From positions 1 through 38,547 of the forward strand of contig LNDX01000024.1 of assembly GCA_001464475.1 (NCBI GenBank): a DNA stretch of 38,547 nucleotides, in the 5' to 3' direction. This document shows, piece after piece, positions 1-8,312 of this stretch (its first letter is position 1; every line of letters starts with the position of its first letter). The translations under genes and the position numbers were made by a program. This DNA is from Flavobacteriaceae bacterium Ga0077528 (GTDB lineage: Bacteria; Bacteroidota; Bacteroidia; Flavobacteriales; Flavobacteriaceae). The notes under the pieces are model-generated. The model ran no database searches, was not told the origin of the DNA, and saw nothing but the letters and a program-made list of their open reading frames with translations.

Positions 1-2
1 GA

Positions 3-146
3 CAAATTATTAGCACATCAAAACTTCATGTAAAATTTGAAACGGTTTCATCCTCTAAACCAAAACTGATTTTTGTAACAGCAGAAGATGACCCAAGTGT
101 TCTTTATCCCGGAAACATGAGGGTTTTGGAAACCGATAAGTTTTAA
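3..146 (+). CDS. 3' end of an unidentified gene (partial)
   Basis: The third forward frame is open from the left edge to a TAA at 144-146, giving the last 47 residues of a protein whose start lies outside the window. The tail ends in VLETDKF and contains FVTAEDDPSVLYPGNM. I do not recognise the family. It is the only plus-strand gene in the first 12 kb and is followed by a good intrinsic terminator at 191-217, which supports it being a real gene end. No function is proposed. Confidence 0.6.
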   Translation, partial: QIISTSKLHVKFETVSSSKPKLIFVTAEDDPSVLYPGNMRVLETDKF

Positions 147-190
147 AAGTTTTTAGTTTTACTTTTTTTGTATTGTTGGTTAGTTTAGGA

Positions 191-217
191 AAACTGCTTT
201 AGGGCAGTTTTTTTTGT
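191..217 (+). terminator. Rho-independent terminator
   Basis: A 7-bp stem, AAACTGC pairing with GCAGTTT around a 6-base loop, runs straight into eight T residues. It would end transcription of the partial gene at 3-146. It overlaps the stop codon of the convergent gene at 199-651. Confidence 0.75.
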
Positions 218-651
218 TTTTCTTTAGGTGTAAAAATCTTTACTCGTTCACCATTAATAAACATTTTCATTGAGTTTAAATGAATAGAGAATTCTACTTT
301 TTTCCATTCTGAATCATTTTCATCGGAATAAATGTATTTGTAATAAAAAACATATTCGATACTATCAAATCCTTTAACAAATTTTGGAACGCCATCTTTT
401 GAACATTCAAAGCCCCAATTAATAGCTTTTTTTGGTTCACCTTCCGTTTGATAAAAACCACTACCATCAGCATTTAATTCAACTATGGGTTCCTTACCTT
501 TATATTGATAAATTCCTGTAACAGGATAGTTAATGTCTGTTGTTAAATAAGTTATACCATTTTTTGTATTTATTTCAGTAATCGAATTTTGAGCGAATGC
601 GGAACCGATTACAAACAAAAAAATCCCAAGAACTAATTTTTTTACTTTCAT
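199..651 (-). CDS. Hypothetical secreted protein, 150 aa
   Basis: The protein begins with a clear type I signal peptide (basic MKVKK, a hydrophobic core, cleavage predicted after SAFA before Q). The mature part of about 130 residues is mostly polar and beta-rich, without cysteine pairs or a known motif. A short repeat-like stretch reads GSGFYQTEGEPKKAINWGF, reminiscent of small Bacteroidetes periplasmic proteins of unknown role. The C-terminus is lysine-rich. It stands alone on the minus strand, with 76 bases separating it from the next gene upstream. I do not recognise a family. The ATG at 651 is well placed directly before the signal peptide, so the start is secure. Confidence 0.7.
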   Translation of the reverse strand: MKVKKLVLGIFLFVIGSAFAQNSITEINTKNGITYLTTDINYPVTGIYQYKGKEPIVELNADGSGFYQTEGEPKKAINWGFECSKDGVPKFVKGFDSIEYVFYYKYIYSDENDSEWKKVEFSIHLNSMKMFINGERVKIFTPKEKQKKLP

Positions 652-727
652 TTTTTATTTTTTTAAATTATCAATTTAATACAAAGTTGCAATCTTGCTA
701 AATGGCTGTTAGCAGTATCCATTTACC

Positions 728-1403
728 TTATTTTCCAAATATTTCTATTCTCAAATACATAAAACCATTCCAGTCACAACTTCCATCTGAAATCAAAATT
801 GAGTTTCCATTATAAACTACTGTATATGTGTCAACTGTCGTGCATCCAAAACTATTCATGTGGTTTAATTCAATTTCAAAATGTCCGATTGATTCAATAT
901 CTTTTTCATTTAGTTTTTTTGATTTCTCGCCCCATTTAATGTAATAATCATCTTTAGTATTCCGAGTTATAGTAAATGAGTCTTTTTCTGAGTGAAAACA
1001 ACCTTGTGAAGACATTTCAACTTTGTATGAATTATTTTCTGTTAATTGATTTATTATTGGCTTATAAATTTCTTTTTCATAATCGATGAAATTAGTACAC
1101 AATTGAATTTTATAACTTTTATACTCGGTAATTTTTACTATTTGCGTAGTTTCTATTTTAAATAATGATTTATAAACTAAGCTATAAGTACCTACCTCAA
1201 GATTTTTCAAAGTCTGTTGATTTTCAAACTTTGGATTTAAGGTTTTAAACATTTTCCCGTCTTTCAGAACTTTTAATTCAGATAAATATTCAAGTTGCGA
1301 ATTTCTGCAATCTTGTATTGAAATAATCATTTTTGCTTTTCCATTTGCTAAATTTGAAAAAAAAAATCAAGTTTAGAAGTAAATAAAATGCTGCTTTTTT
1401 CAT
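728..1403 (-). CDS. Hypothetical secreted protein, signal peptide split off by a homopolymer frameshift
   Basis: The intact reading frame (ATG at 1330, 200 aa, beginning MIISIQDCRN) lacks an export signal. Just upstream, an ATG at 1403 opens a different frame encoding MKKAAFYLLLNLIFF, the start of a typical signal peptide. This runs into a run of ten T (coding strand, 1357-1366). With nine T the two frames join as LIFFSNLANGKAKMIIS, a complete signal peptide fused to the long frame. The gene is therefore either phase-variable, recently inactivated, or carries a sequencing slip. The mature part has scattered cysteines (CTNF, SSQGCF, FGCTT, GSCDW) and no family I recognise. As written, translation could still start at 1330 and give a cytoplasmic form. 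Confidence 0.6.
1357..1366. repeat. Ten-base A/T homopolymer in a signal-peptide region
   Basis: Ten consecutive A on the plus strand (T in the coding sense) lie exactly where the signal peptide and mature protein of the 728-1403 gene fall out of frame by one base. Removing one base restores a continuous protein. Such tracts slip readily in replication and are also frequent sites of sequencing error. Confidence 0.75.
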
Positions 1404-1445
1404 GTGATTTTTTATGAGTTCATTCTGATAGTTGCTGCTAACTTA

Positions 1446-1590
1446 TATAGGCCCTAGCTAACGCGCGAATCCTTTAGCGTGTTATGTATTGTAAATATAG
1501 TTTTTTTGATAAAATATTTTAATATGGTTTTTACTTCTAAATTACTGCTTTAGCTTATTTAGTTACCACGCGAAGTGATTCGCGCGGTAG
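1446..1590. repeat. MITE-like element with hairpin ends, copy 1
   Basis: The left end (1459-1484) and right end (1564-1589) each form a stem of about 11 bp, and they are inverted versions of each other: the left reads TAACGCGCGAATC and the right, read on the minus strand, reads TACCGCGCGAATC. Between them lies about 80 bp of AT-rich DNA ending in ACTGCTTTAGCTTATTTAG. A second copy of the left end and core occurs at 2281-2400. The layout resembles a small non-autonomous transposable element or a paired REP element. I saw no transposase in the window. Confidence 0.7.
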
Positions 1591-1608
1591 CTTTTAGATT
1601 GTTTTATT

Positions 1609-2247
1609 TTAGTCAAGCCAGAATTTATCAGTTATGTAAAATACAGTATCAATGAAATATAAAATCTTATTTTGTGTCAAAACATTTTCATCATGTAAGT
1701 CTTCTAAAATAATTCCAAGTTCCTTATTTATATAATCATTATTACGATTATTTTCAAAACCGTTAACTGTTAAAAATTCTTTGACTCTTTCTAGGTTTGT
1801 ACTTGATGTTATTGAGACAAAATTCTGTTGAACAACTGCATATAAAACATTGTTCTCTTTTGTAAAACCTTTTAATTCATATGCCGTGTCAGAGAAAAAG
1901 TAATTATGGAGCAATAAATTATAAAAATAATCTTTCCAAGAACTATAATAGATTGAGTCATTAAGTTTTAAAACATGCTCGCTATCTTTTAAATAGACTT
2001 TTTGTTCAGCACCTTCACTGACATATTGAGAAAAGTCAACATCAACAATCCAAAGCTTTTTCTCTGTGATGTAATTTTCTAAGATCTTTGTTTCTTGTTT
2101 TTTGAAAGACTTTTCGTCTTTAATTGTTGAGCTTGTTTGCGCGCCATTGTTAAGGTAACAGGCAATTGCTTGGATAATTGTTCCAAACCTAACTTCGCTC
2201 TTTCCTGAAAGGACATTGTGTAATTCATTTTTTAAGTCATTTTGCAT
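1609..2247 (-). CDS. Polyvalent-protein-type kinase-like protein, 212 aa
   Basis: The second half resembles the serine/threonine/tyrosine kinase-like domain found in polyvalent proteins of phages and conjugative elements. SEGAEQKVYL (about residues 77-86) looks like a glycine-loop strand, VLKL shortly after could carry the ATP-binding lysine, LEDLHDENVL looks like the catalytic loop (H-D-x-N), and FIDTVFYI would supply the metal-binding aspartate. The first 60 residues are unassigned. Normally this domain sits in very large multi-domain proteins; here it is a stand-alone gene. It lies precisely between two copies of a hairpin repeat, suggesting it was carried in as a unit. Activity is inferred from motifs only. 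Confidence 0.6.
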   Translation of the reverse strand: MQNDLKNELHNVLSGKSEVRFGTIIQAIACYLNNGAQTSSTIKDEKSFKKQETKILENYITEKKLWIVDVDFSQYVSEGAEQKVYLKDSEHVLKLNDSIYYSSWKDYFYNLLLHNYFFSDTAYELKGFTKENNVLYAVVQQNFVSITSSTNLERVKEFLTVNGFENNRNNDYINKELGIILEDLHDENVLTQNKILYFIDTVFYITDKFWLD

Positions 2248-2280
2248 TTACAAATATAAAAAATATTTCTTGTCAATAAA

Positions 2281-2400
2281 ATAGCCCATAGGTAACGCGC
2301 GAATCCTTTCGCGTGTCATGTTTTGTAAATATAATATTTTTTGATAAAATATTTTAATATGGTTTTACTTTTCAATAACTGCTTTAGCTTATTTAGTTTT
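2281..2400. repeat. Hairpin repeat, copy 2 (right end missing)
   Basis: This copy shares with 1446-1564 the hairpin end TAACGCGCGAATCCTTT and the AT-rich core through ACTGCTTTAGCTTATTTAGTT, with a few substitutions and small indels. Its hairpin is better paired (ACGCGCGAA with TTCGCGTGT). The second hairpin end present in copy 1 is absent, so this copy looks truncated. Both copies have the same orientation and bracket the kinase-like gene. Confidence 0.7.
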
Positions 2401-2450
2401 ATTTATATAAATTAATAGCAATAATTTTCAGAATATTTCAGATTTATTTT

Positions 2451-2807
2451 TTACTTAAAATTTAGTAAAAATTCCTCTTTTGCTTTAAGAAAATCATTAA
2501 AATTTTCAAAGTAACAATATTCAATTAAATTATTTTCATCATCTTTTGAAGAAAAATTGTTTAAGTTTAAATTTATTAAATCAACAGGCAAAAGTAAATC
2601 ACCAATTAATTTTGGAGTCCAATAATTTGATATACATTTATAATAACACCAATTTACTTTTATATTGTCTATAATTAAATTATCATTTTTTTGAAAACAT
2701 AAATTATTATTTATTAAATTTTTAAAACTATTATAATCTCCGTCATTTTCGCAATGAATGGAATAATTTTCTAATATATTCTTGTAGTATTTTTTTTGTA
2801 ATTCCAT
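2451..2807 (-). CDS. Small acidic hypothetical protein, 118 aa
   Basis: From the ATG at 2807 the protein begins MELQKKYYKN and is rich in Asn, Leu and Glu, with no signal peptide or membrane segment. The frame stays open upstream to an ATG at 2924, but that would overlap the preceding gene and add an unusually basic 39-residue leader, so I prefer 2807, which follows an A-rich stretch typical of Bacteroidetes start sites. It lies 79 bases downstream of the HKD nuclease gene on the same strand and shares its extreme AT content, so the two may be co-transcribed. It could be an inhibitor or partner of the nuclease; that is inference from position alone. Family not recognised. Confidence 0.5.
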   Translation of the reverse strand: MELQKKYYKNILENYSIHCENDGDYNSFKNLINNNLCFQKNDNLIIDNIKVNWCYYKCISNYWTPKLIGDLLLPVDLINLNLNNFSSKDDENNLIEYCYFENFNDFLKAKEEFLLNFK

Positions 2808-2886
2808 AATTTTAATTTTGAAATTTTTAATGATTTTTGTTTTATATCTTCTAATATATTTTAGATGAAGTAATTTTATATTTGAT

Positions 2887-4320
2887 TTAAGATAAAGTTT
2901 TTTTTCTTTCAATAAATTTCTCATAAGAAATTTTTCCTAAATCAAAATTTAATATTTTTTGGTAAAGATCTGAATATTTTCTGTTGTCTTCTGATTCAAA
3001 TATAAAGTAGAAACCTCCGTTTATTCCGTTTGGATCAAAATCACGATGATTAATTTTTTTTGTTTCAATATTTAATTCTTCATCAATCCATTTTTCGATA
3101 GTTGGGTACGATATGTGCTTGTAGATAAAACTTAAACTTTCGAACTTTTCAATATTCATTATACCACCGAGGTGTTTTTTTTGAAAAAAAAGTTTAGGAT
3201 ATTCAATCAAATGTAATTCAATTTTTTCTTTATTATTTTGTATATGATATGTGCAAAATGTTTCAGGTATTATAATTTCGCCATTAAATGAATATAGGCC
3301 ATAATTTATATTTCTCGTTAAAAGACCAATTTTATTGATTATTTTAATAACTGGTGATTTGTTAAATATTATTTCTAAATTTGAATTATAAACTATATTG
3401 TCTACAGATAAATAATTGTTTTCAATTATTTGTTTAATAATAATTTTTTCTCCTTGTAATAATCCATTTTTATTTATTTTAAACATTTCAAAACTATAAT
3501 TTTTATTTTCTTTCAAAGCATAGTATGAATTATCTGTATTATTTAATACTATTATTTCATCTACTTCTATTTTATTTAAATTTGGAATATTTAAAACATC
3601 ATTAAAATAGATGAGATTCAATTGGAGATTAAAATAGTTTTGTATTTCTAAATTTGAATAACCTTTGTCGATTAAATGTTTATATTTTAAAATTGAATAT
3701 TTATCAGATATATTTCTTATTAAAAAAAACACAAGTGATTTTATAGTTTTTTTTTGTGTTTGAAATAATCTTTTTTCTTCATCAACCTGAATATAGTCCT
3801 TAAAAAAATATGGATATTCTGTATTTGGTATGTGTAATGTATTATCGAAGTTTAAATTTATTTCTTTAACGGTATTTATTGAAACTTTAAAATAATTATC
3901 TAAAGATGTGCAATTTTTATCTATAAGAAAAAATTCTTCTGTAAATTCTTCAATAAACTTATTATTATTTTTTATTACTTGAATGTTTTCAATATTATTT
4001 GAAGCATTATTAGTCCAATTATATGAACCAGAAATCACAATATTTTTATCAATAATAGCAAATTTATGATGCATTAATTTTTTTGAAACTTTAATTATCG
4101 CACCATCGTAGTATAATTTTTCAAAATAATTTTTATTATTAATTTTGTCATCAAAAAAAATTATGTATATCCTAACTCCTTCTTTTATTTTTTTTTCAAG
4201 AATATTTATGATGGCTTGATCTGTAAACCAAGCAACTGCTATTAAAATTTCTCTCTCAGAAGTTTCTAAATACTCAATTATTACACTTCTAATATTCTTA
4301 AAATATACTGTTTGTTCCAT
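2887..4320 (-). CDS. Single-HKD phospholipase-D-family nuclease-like protein, 477 aa
   Basis: The first 130 residues form a phospholipase-D-type domain with one complete HKD signature: HHKFAIIDKNIVISGSYNWT, giving the H-x-K-x4-D pattern followed by GSYN. One HKD per chain is the pattern of Nuc/BfiI-like nucleases, which dimerise to build the active site. The remaining 340 residues are not recognised, although NYGLYSFNGEIIIPETF resembles a WG beta-hairpin repeat. There is no signal peptide, so it should act in the cytoplasm. Base composition is far more AT-rich than the neighbouring purL, and codons are strongly biased to AAT, AAA and ATT, consistent with recent transfer. A DNA-directed defence or toxin role is plausible but unproven. 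Confidence 0.65.
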   Translation of the reverse strand: MEQTVYFKNIRSVIIEYLETSEREILIAVAWFTDQAIINILEKKIKEGVRIYIIFFDDKINNKNYFEKLYYDGAIIKVSKKLMHHKFAIIDKNIVISGSYNWTNNASNNIENIQVIKNNNKFIEEFTEEFFLIDKNCTSLDNYFKVSINTVKEINLNFDNTLHIPNTEYPYFFKDYIQVDEEKRLFQTQKKTIKSLVFFLIRNISDKYSILKYKHLIDKGYSNLEIQNYFNLQLNLIYFNDVLNIPNLNKIEVDEIIVLNNTDNSYYALKENKNYSFEMFKINKNGLLQGEKIIIKQIIENNYLSVDNIVYNSNLEIIFNKSPVIKIINKIGLLTRNINYGLYSFNGEIIIPETFCTYHIQNNKEKIELHLIEYPKLFFQKKHLGGIMNIEKFESLSFIYKHISYPTIEKWIDEELNIETKKINHRDFDPNGINGGFYFIFESEDNRKYSDLYQKILNFDLGKISYEKFIERKKTLS

Positions 4321-4413
4321 TGTTTATTTATTATATCTGCTAACTTGTATATATGTACCACAAACATATATTTACAAATAATCATAACTGTTCGTAAGCA
4401 TTCGTAAATATAT

Positions 4414-4452
4414 AAAAAAAATCCTTAATTGCTTTGACACAATTAAGGATTT
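4414..4452 (-). terminator. Rho-independent terminator of purL
   Basis: A 13-bp stem (AAATCCTTAATTG with its complement, 4419-4431 and 4440-4452) closes an 8-base loop and, read on the minus strand, is followed by a T-run (the A-run at 4414-4421). It sits 21 bases beyond the purL stop codon. Confidence 0.85.
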
Positions 4453-4472
4453 CAAATGTTTTATAAAACGAG

Positions 4473-7400
4473 TTATTGTTTTTCAATCCAAAGTCGAGCA
4501 TTGACAAAAGCTTCAATCCAAGGCGAAACTTCGTCTTTTTTATAGGTTGGATAATAGGCCCAATTCCATGGGAATGTAGAACGTTCGATATGTGGCATCA
4601 TTACCAAATGTCTTCCTGTTTTGTCGCACATCATCGCCGTGTTGAAATCAGAACCATTTGGATTGGCAGGATAACCTTCGTAAGCATATTTAGCTACAAT
4701 GTTGTATTTATCTTCCGCATAAGGCAATTTGAATTTTCCTTCACCATGCGAAATCCAAACACCAAGAGTAGTTCCAGCCAAAGTATTCAACATAACCGAA
4801 TGATTTTCTTGAATCGTAACCGAAGTAAATCCGCTTTCGTGTTTGTGAGAATCGTTATGATGCATTTTTCCATGAACTTCATGCTCCGGATTGATTAATT
4901 CTAATTCCATAAACAACTGACAACCATTGCAAATTCCAACAGAAAGTGTGTCTTCACGTTCAAAGAATTTTTTCAGAGCAATGTTTGCTTTTTCGTTGTA
5001 TTTGAAAGCTCCAGCCCAACCTTTAGCCGAACCCAAAACATCCGAATTCGAGAATCCACCAACAGCTCCAATAAACTGAATGTTTTCCAAAGTTTCTCTT
5101 CCCGAAATCAAATCGGTCATGTGAACGTCTTTTACATCAAATCCAGCCAAGTACATGGCATTCGCCATTTCACGCTCAGAATTACTTCCTTTTTCACGAA
5201 TGATAGCCGCTTTCGGACGAGGTTTTGTAGCATCAATCACAGGTTTCAATCCTGTAAAATGACTTGGAAATTGATATTGTAAAGGTTGATTTGGAATATT
5301 TTCAAAACGCTCTAACGATTTTCCGTTTTTAGTTTGTTTTTGGTCAAGTAGGAAAGAGGTTTCAAACCACAATTCTCTATAAATTCCAATATTGAAATTT
5401 GTCACACTGAGCCCAGTCGAAGTGCCAAATTCTAAAGAAGGTATATTTTGTACAGAACCAATTTTGAAAATTTCCATTCCTTCAAATGCTTTTTCAAAAA
5501 CGGCATCGTCTTTGGCTTGAAGCACAATTCCAATATTTTCTGCAAATAGAATTTTAACTAAATCTTTTTCTGCGAAAGCATCAAAGGATATTTTAGCACC
5601 CAAATTCACATCAGCAAAACACATTTCTAATAAAGTTGTGATTAATCCACCACTTCCAATGTCATGTCCAGCAGCGATTTGTCTATCTTTTATTAATTCT
5701 TGAATGGTATTAAATGCTTTTTTGAAAAATGCAGCATTTTTAATCGTTGGCGTTTCTGAACCAATTTTATTTAAGGTTTGTGCAAACGAACTTCCACCCA
5801 ATTTAAAATTATCTTGCGATAAATTGATGTAGTAAATCGAACCTTTGTTTCTTTGTAAAACAGGTTCCACCACTTTAGTAATATTCGAACAATTTCCTGC
5901 GGCCGAAATAATCACTGTTCCAGGTGCAATTACTTCATCGTTTGGATATTTTTGTTTCATAGAAAGCGAATCTTTTCCTGTCGGAATATTGATTCCCAAT
6001 TCGATAGCAAATTCTGAGCAAGCTTCAACAGCTTCATACAATCTTGCGTCTTCACCTTCATTTTTACAAGCCCACATCCAGTTGGCAGAAAGTGAAACCG
6101 ATTTTAAATTATCTTTTAAAGGTGCAAAAACGATGTTTGATAACGCTTCCGCAATCGCATTTCTACTTCCAGCTTTTGGGTCAATCAACGCCGAAATAGG
6201 AGCGTGTCCAATTGATGTTGCAATTCCTTCTTTGCCATTATAATCCAAAGCCATAACACCAACGTTATTCAATGGTAATTGCAATGGTCCAGCGCATTGT
6301 TGTTTGGCAACTTTTCCACCAACACAACGGTCGACTTTATTAGTTAACCAATCTTTACAAGCAACAGCTTCTAGTTTTAAAACTTCTTCTAAATAAGCCG
6401 GAATATTTTCTTGCGAATAGTCTAAATCACTATAATTTCTAACAATAGTTTTATCGGTCATAATGGTTTTTGGCGAACTTCCGAAAAAGTCTTCTAACGC
6501 ATAATTCATTGGTTTTGCACCAGTAGTTTTCGATTCAAATGTAAATCGATGGTCATTAGTAACATCACCAACTTGATACATTGGAGAACGTTCTCTGTCG
6601 GCAATTTTTTGAAGGGTTTCTATATCTTTTTTGCCTATAACCAATCCCATTCGTTCTTGCGATTCGTTACCAATAATTTCTTTAGCAGAAAGCGTTGGAT
6701 CACCAACAGGAAGTTTGTCTAAATCGATTAATCCACCAGTTTCTTCAACTAATTCTGAAAGACAATTCAAATGCCCACCAGCACCGTGATCGTGAATAGA
6801 AACAATTGGATTGTTATCGCTTTCTACCAAACCACGAATGGCATTGGCAGCACGTTTTTGCATTTCAGGATTCGAACGTTGAATGGCATTCAATTCAATT
6901 CCAGAACCAAAAGCTCCAGTATCAGCAGATGAAACCGCAGCGCCACCCATTCCAATCCTATAATTTTCACCTCCAAGAATTACGATTTTATCTCCTTCTT
7001 GTGGTTTCTTTTTTATGGCTTGGTCTAATTTTCCGTAACCAATTCCACCAGCTTGCATGATTACTTTATCGTAACCTAGTTTTCTGTTTTGCTCATTATG
7101 TTCAAATGTCAAAACCGAACCAGTAATCAAAGGTTGACCGAATTTATTTCCAAAATCGGAAGCTCCGTTAGATGCTTTTATCAAAATGTCCATTGGAGTT
7201 TGGTATAACCATTTTCTTTCAGGCATACCATTATTTTCATACGAACGATTGTTGGTCAATCTTGAGTATGAAGTCATATAAACCGCAGTTCCAGCTAAAG
7301 GAAGTGAACCTTGTCCGCCAGCTAATCTATCACGAATTTCTCCACCAGAACCAGTTGCAGCACCATTAAAAGGCTCTACTGTAGTTGGGAAATTGTGTGT

Positions 7401-8141
7401 TTCTGCTTTTAAAGAAAGTACCGAATCAAATTCTTTTTCTTGGTAAAAATCAGGTTTGTCAGCGCTTTTTGGAGCAAACTGAGTCACTTTCGGACCTTTT
7501 ACAAAAGCCACGTTATCTTTGTAAGCCGAAACAATATCGTTTGGATTTTCAGAAGATGTTTTCTTGATTAATTTGAAAAGAGAAGTTTCTTTTTCAACGC
7601 CATCAATGATAAATGTTCCATTGAAAATTTTATGACGACAATGTTCAGAATTGGCTTGTGAAAAAGCAAAAATTTCTGAATCGGTTAGTTTTCGATTTAG
7701 TTTTTTAGATAAGTTCTCTAAATAAATAACTTCTTCATCGTTTAGCGCCAAACCTTCTTGCTTGTTGTAAGCTGCAATATCTTCAATTTCAAGAATAGCT
7801 TCTGGTTGAATATTGATGGTAAAAATATCTTGATTTAATTCTGAATATTTTTGCAAAAGCATTGGATCAAAATCAGAGAAATCACTTGAAACTTTTTCAA
7901 ATTCTTCAATTCTGATGATGCCTTCGATTCCCATATTTTGGGTAATTTCGACAGCATTGGTGCTCCAAGGAGTAACCATAGCGGCACGTGGACCAACAAA
8001 AAAATCCGCAAGTACGGATTTATCTATTTTATGTGCGTTGCCAAAAAGCCAATTTAATTTTGAGATAGTTTCTGCAGATAATTCGTTTTGCGTTTGAACA
8101 GCAAATACAGTAGCGGTTTCGTTTCCGAAAAAGTGAATCAT
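4473..8141 (-). CDS. purL: Phosphoribosylformylglycinamidine synthase (large fused PurL)
   Basis: This cytoplasmic enzyme converts FGAR, ATP and glutamine to FGAM in step four of purine synthesis. The length of 1,222 residues matches the large single-chain form that carries its own glutaminase. Visible landmarks: NSEHCRHK (about 164-171), the KAETHNFPTT nucleotide-binding motif (about 245), the second synthetase-like half, and a C-terminal class I glutamine amidotransferase domain with nucleophile Cys1071 in GICNGCQ and the His1184/Glu1186 pair in PHIER. I chose the ATG at 8141 (MIHFFGN) over the in-frame TTG at 8168: family members typically begin MIHFF, and a promoter at 8199-8229 fits. Near residue 910 a REP-like repeat is read through in frame. 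It is a single-gene unit with its own terminator. Confidence 0.97.
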   Translation of the reverse strand: MIHFFGNETATVFAVQTQNELSAETISKLNWLFGNAHKIDKSVLADFFVGPRAAMVTPWSTNAVEITQNMGIEGIIRIEEFEKVSSDFSDFDPMLLQKYSELNQDIFTINIQPEAILEIEDIAAYNKQEGLALNDEEVIYLENLSKKLNRKLTDSEIFAFSQANSEHCRHKIFNGTFIIDGVEKETSLFKLIKKTSSENPNDIVSAYKDNVAFVKGPKVTQFAPKSADKPDFYQEKEFDSVLSLKAETHNFPTTVEPFNGAATGSGGEIRDRLAGGQGSLPLAGTAVYMTSYSRLTNNRSYENNGMPERKWLYQTPMDILIKASNGASDFGNKFGQPLITGSVLTFEHNEQNRKLGYDKVIMQAGGIGYGKLDQAIKKKPQEGDKIVILGGENYRIGMGGAAVSSADTGAFGSGIELNAIQRSNPEMQKRAANAIRGLVESDNNPIVSIHDHGAGGHLNCLSELVEETGGLIDLDKLPVGDPTLSAKEIIGNESQERMGLVIGKKDIETLQKIADRERSPMYQVGDVTNDHRFTFESKTTGAKPMNYALEDFFGSSPKTIMTDKTIVRNYSDLDYSQENIPAYLEEVLKLEAVACKDWLTNKVDRCVGGKVAKQQCAGPLQLPLNNVGVMALDYNGKEGIATSIGHAPISALIDPKAGSRNAIAEALSNIVFAPLKDNLKSVSLSANWMWACKNEGEDARLYEAVEACSEFAIELGINIPTGKDSLSMKQKYPNDEVIAPGTVIISAAGNCSNITKVVEPVLQRNKGSIYYINLSQDNFKLGGSSFAQTLNKIGSETPTIKNAAFFKKAFNTIQELIKDRQIAAGHDIGSGGLITTLLEMCFADVNLGAKISFDAFAEKDLVKILFAENIGIVLQAKDDAVFEKAFEGMEIFKIGSVQNIPSLEFGTSTGLSVTNFNIGIYRELWFETSFLLDQKQTKNGKSLERFENIPNQPLQYQFPSHFTGLKPVIDATKPRPKAAIIREKGSNSEREMANAMYLAGFDVKDVHMTDLISGRETLENIQFIGAVGGFSNSDVLGSAKGWAGAFKYNEKANIALKKFFEREDTLSVGICNGCQLFMELELINPEHEVHGKMHHNDSHKHESGFTSVTIQENHSVMLNTLAGTTLGVWISHGEGKFKLPYAEDKYNIVAKYAYEGYPANPNGSDFNTAMMCDKTGRHLVMMPHIERSTFPWNWAYYPTYKKDEVSPWIEAFVNARLWIEKQ
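5400..5425. repeat. REP-like repeat inside purL
   Basis: The sequence TGTCACACTGAGC, three or four variable bases, then TCGAAGTGC, matches the repeats in the intergenic regions at 29742-29766 and 33072-33096. Here it lies within the purL reading frame and is translated in the opposite sense as GTSTGLSVTN. This family of short imperfect dyads is normally intergenic in flavobacteria. Confidence 0.75.
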
Positions 8142-8198
8142 TGTGTTGTGTTGTTGTGGTAAAGACAAGTCAGTGACTTATCTGTACAAGTTGTGGTG

Positions 8199-8229
8199 CA
8201 AATTTAAGTCAAATAGTGTGGAGTGCCAA
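8199..8229 (-). promoter_or_regulatory. purL promoter (Bacteroidetes -33/-7 type)
   Basis: On the minus strand a TTG (8227-8229) is followed after 20 bases by TAAATTTG (8199-8206), a full match to the TAnnTTTG -7 consensus. The transcript would begin near 8194, about 50 bases before the ATG at 8141. This argues against the upstream TTG as start, although it does not exclude it. Confidence 0.7.
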
Positions 8230-8272
8230 AAAAGAAGTAAATAGTTTTTAACGAGTTTTTGACAATTTTTAT

Positions 8273-8309
8273 AAAAAAAAAGCTTCCGTTTTATAGGAAG
8301 CTTTTTTTA
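8273..8309 (-). terminator. Rho-independent terminator
   Basis: AGCTTCC (8281-8287) pairs with GGAAGCT (8296-8302), flanked by A and T runs that extend the stem and make it work on either strand. It follows the stop codon of the endonuclease gene that ends at 8313. Confidence 0.85.
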
Positions 8310-8312
8310 TTT

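Noticed and set aside
700..4350. Integron-like cassette array suggested by short same-strand hypothetical genes and the shared word GTTAGCAG (706, 1432, 4337)
   Set aside because: The words do not form attC-type paired boxes (GTTRRRY with RYYYAAC), and no integrase is visible. The similarity is eight bases or so.
4476..8097. Plus-strand open frames within purL (for example at 4476, 5845, 6806)
   Set aside because: They lie opposite a strongly conserved enzyme, have no initiation context, and their products look like shadow translations.
8142..8168. In-frame TTG at 8168 as the purL start
   Set aside because: The ATG at 8141 gives the family-typical MIHFF start. The promoter at 8199-8229 fits a leader to it.
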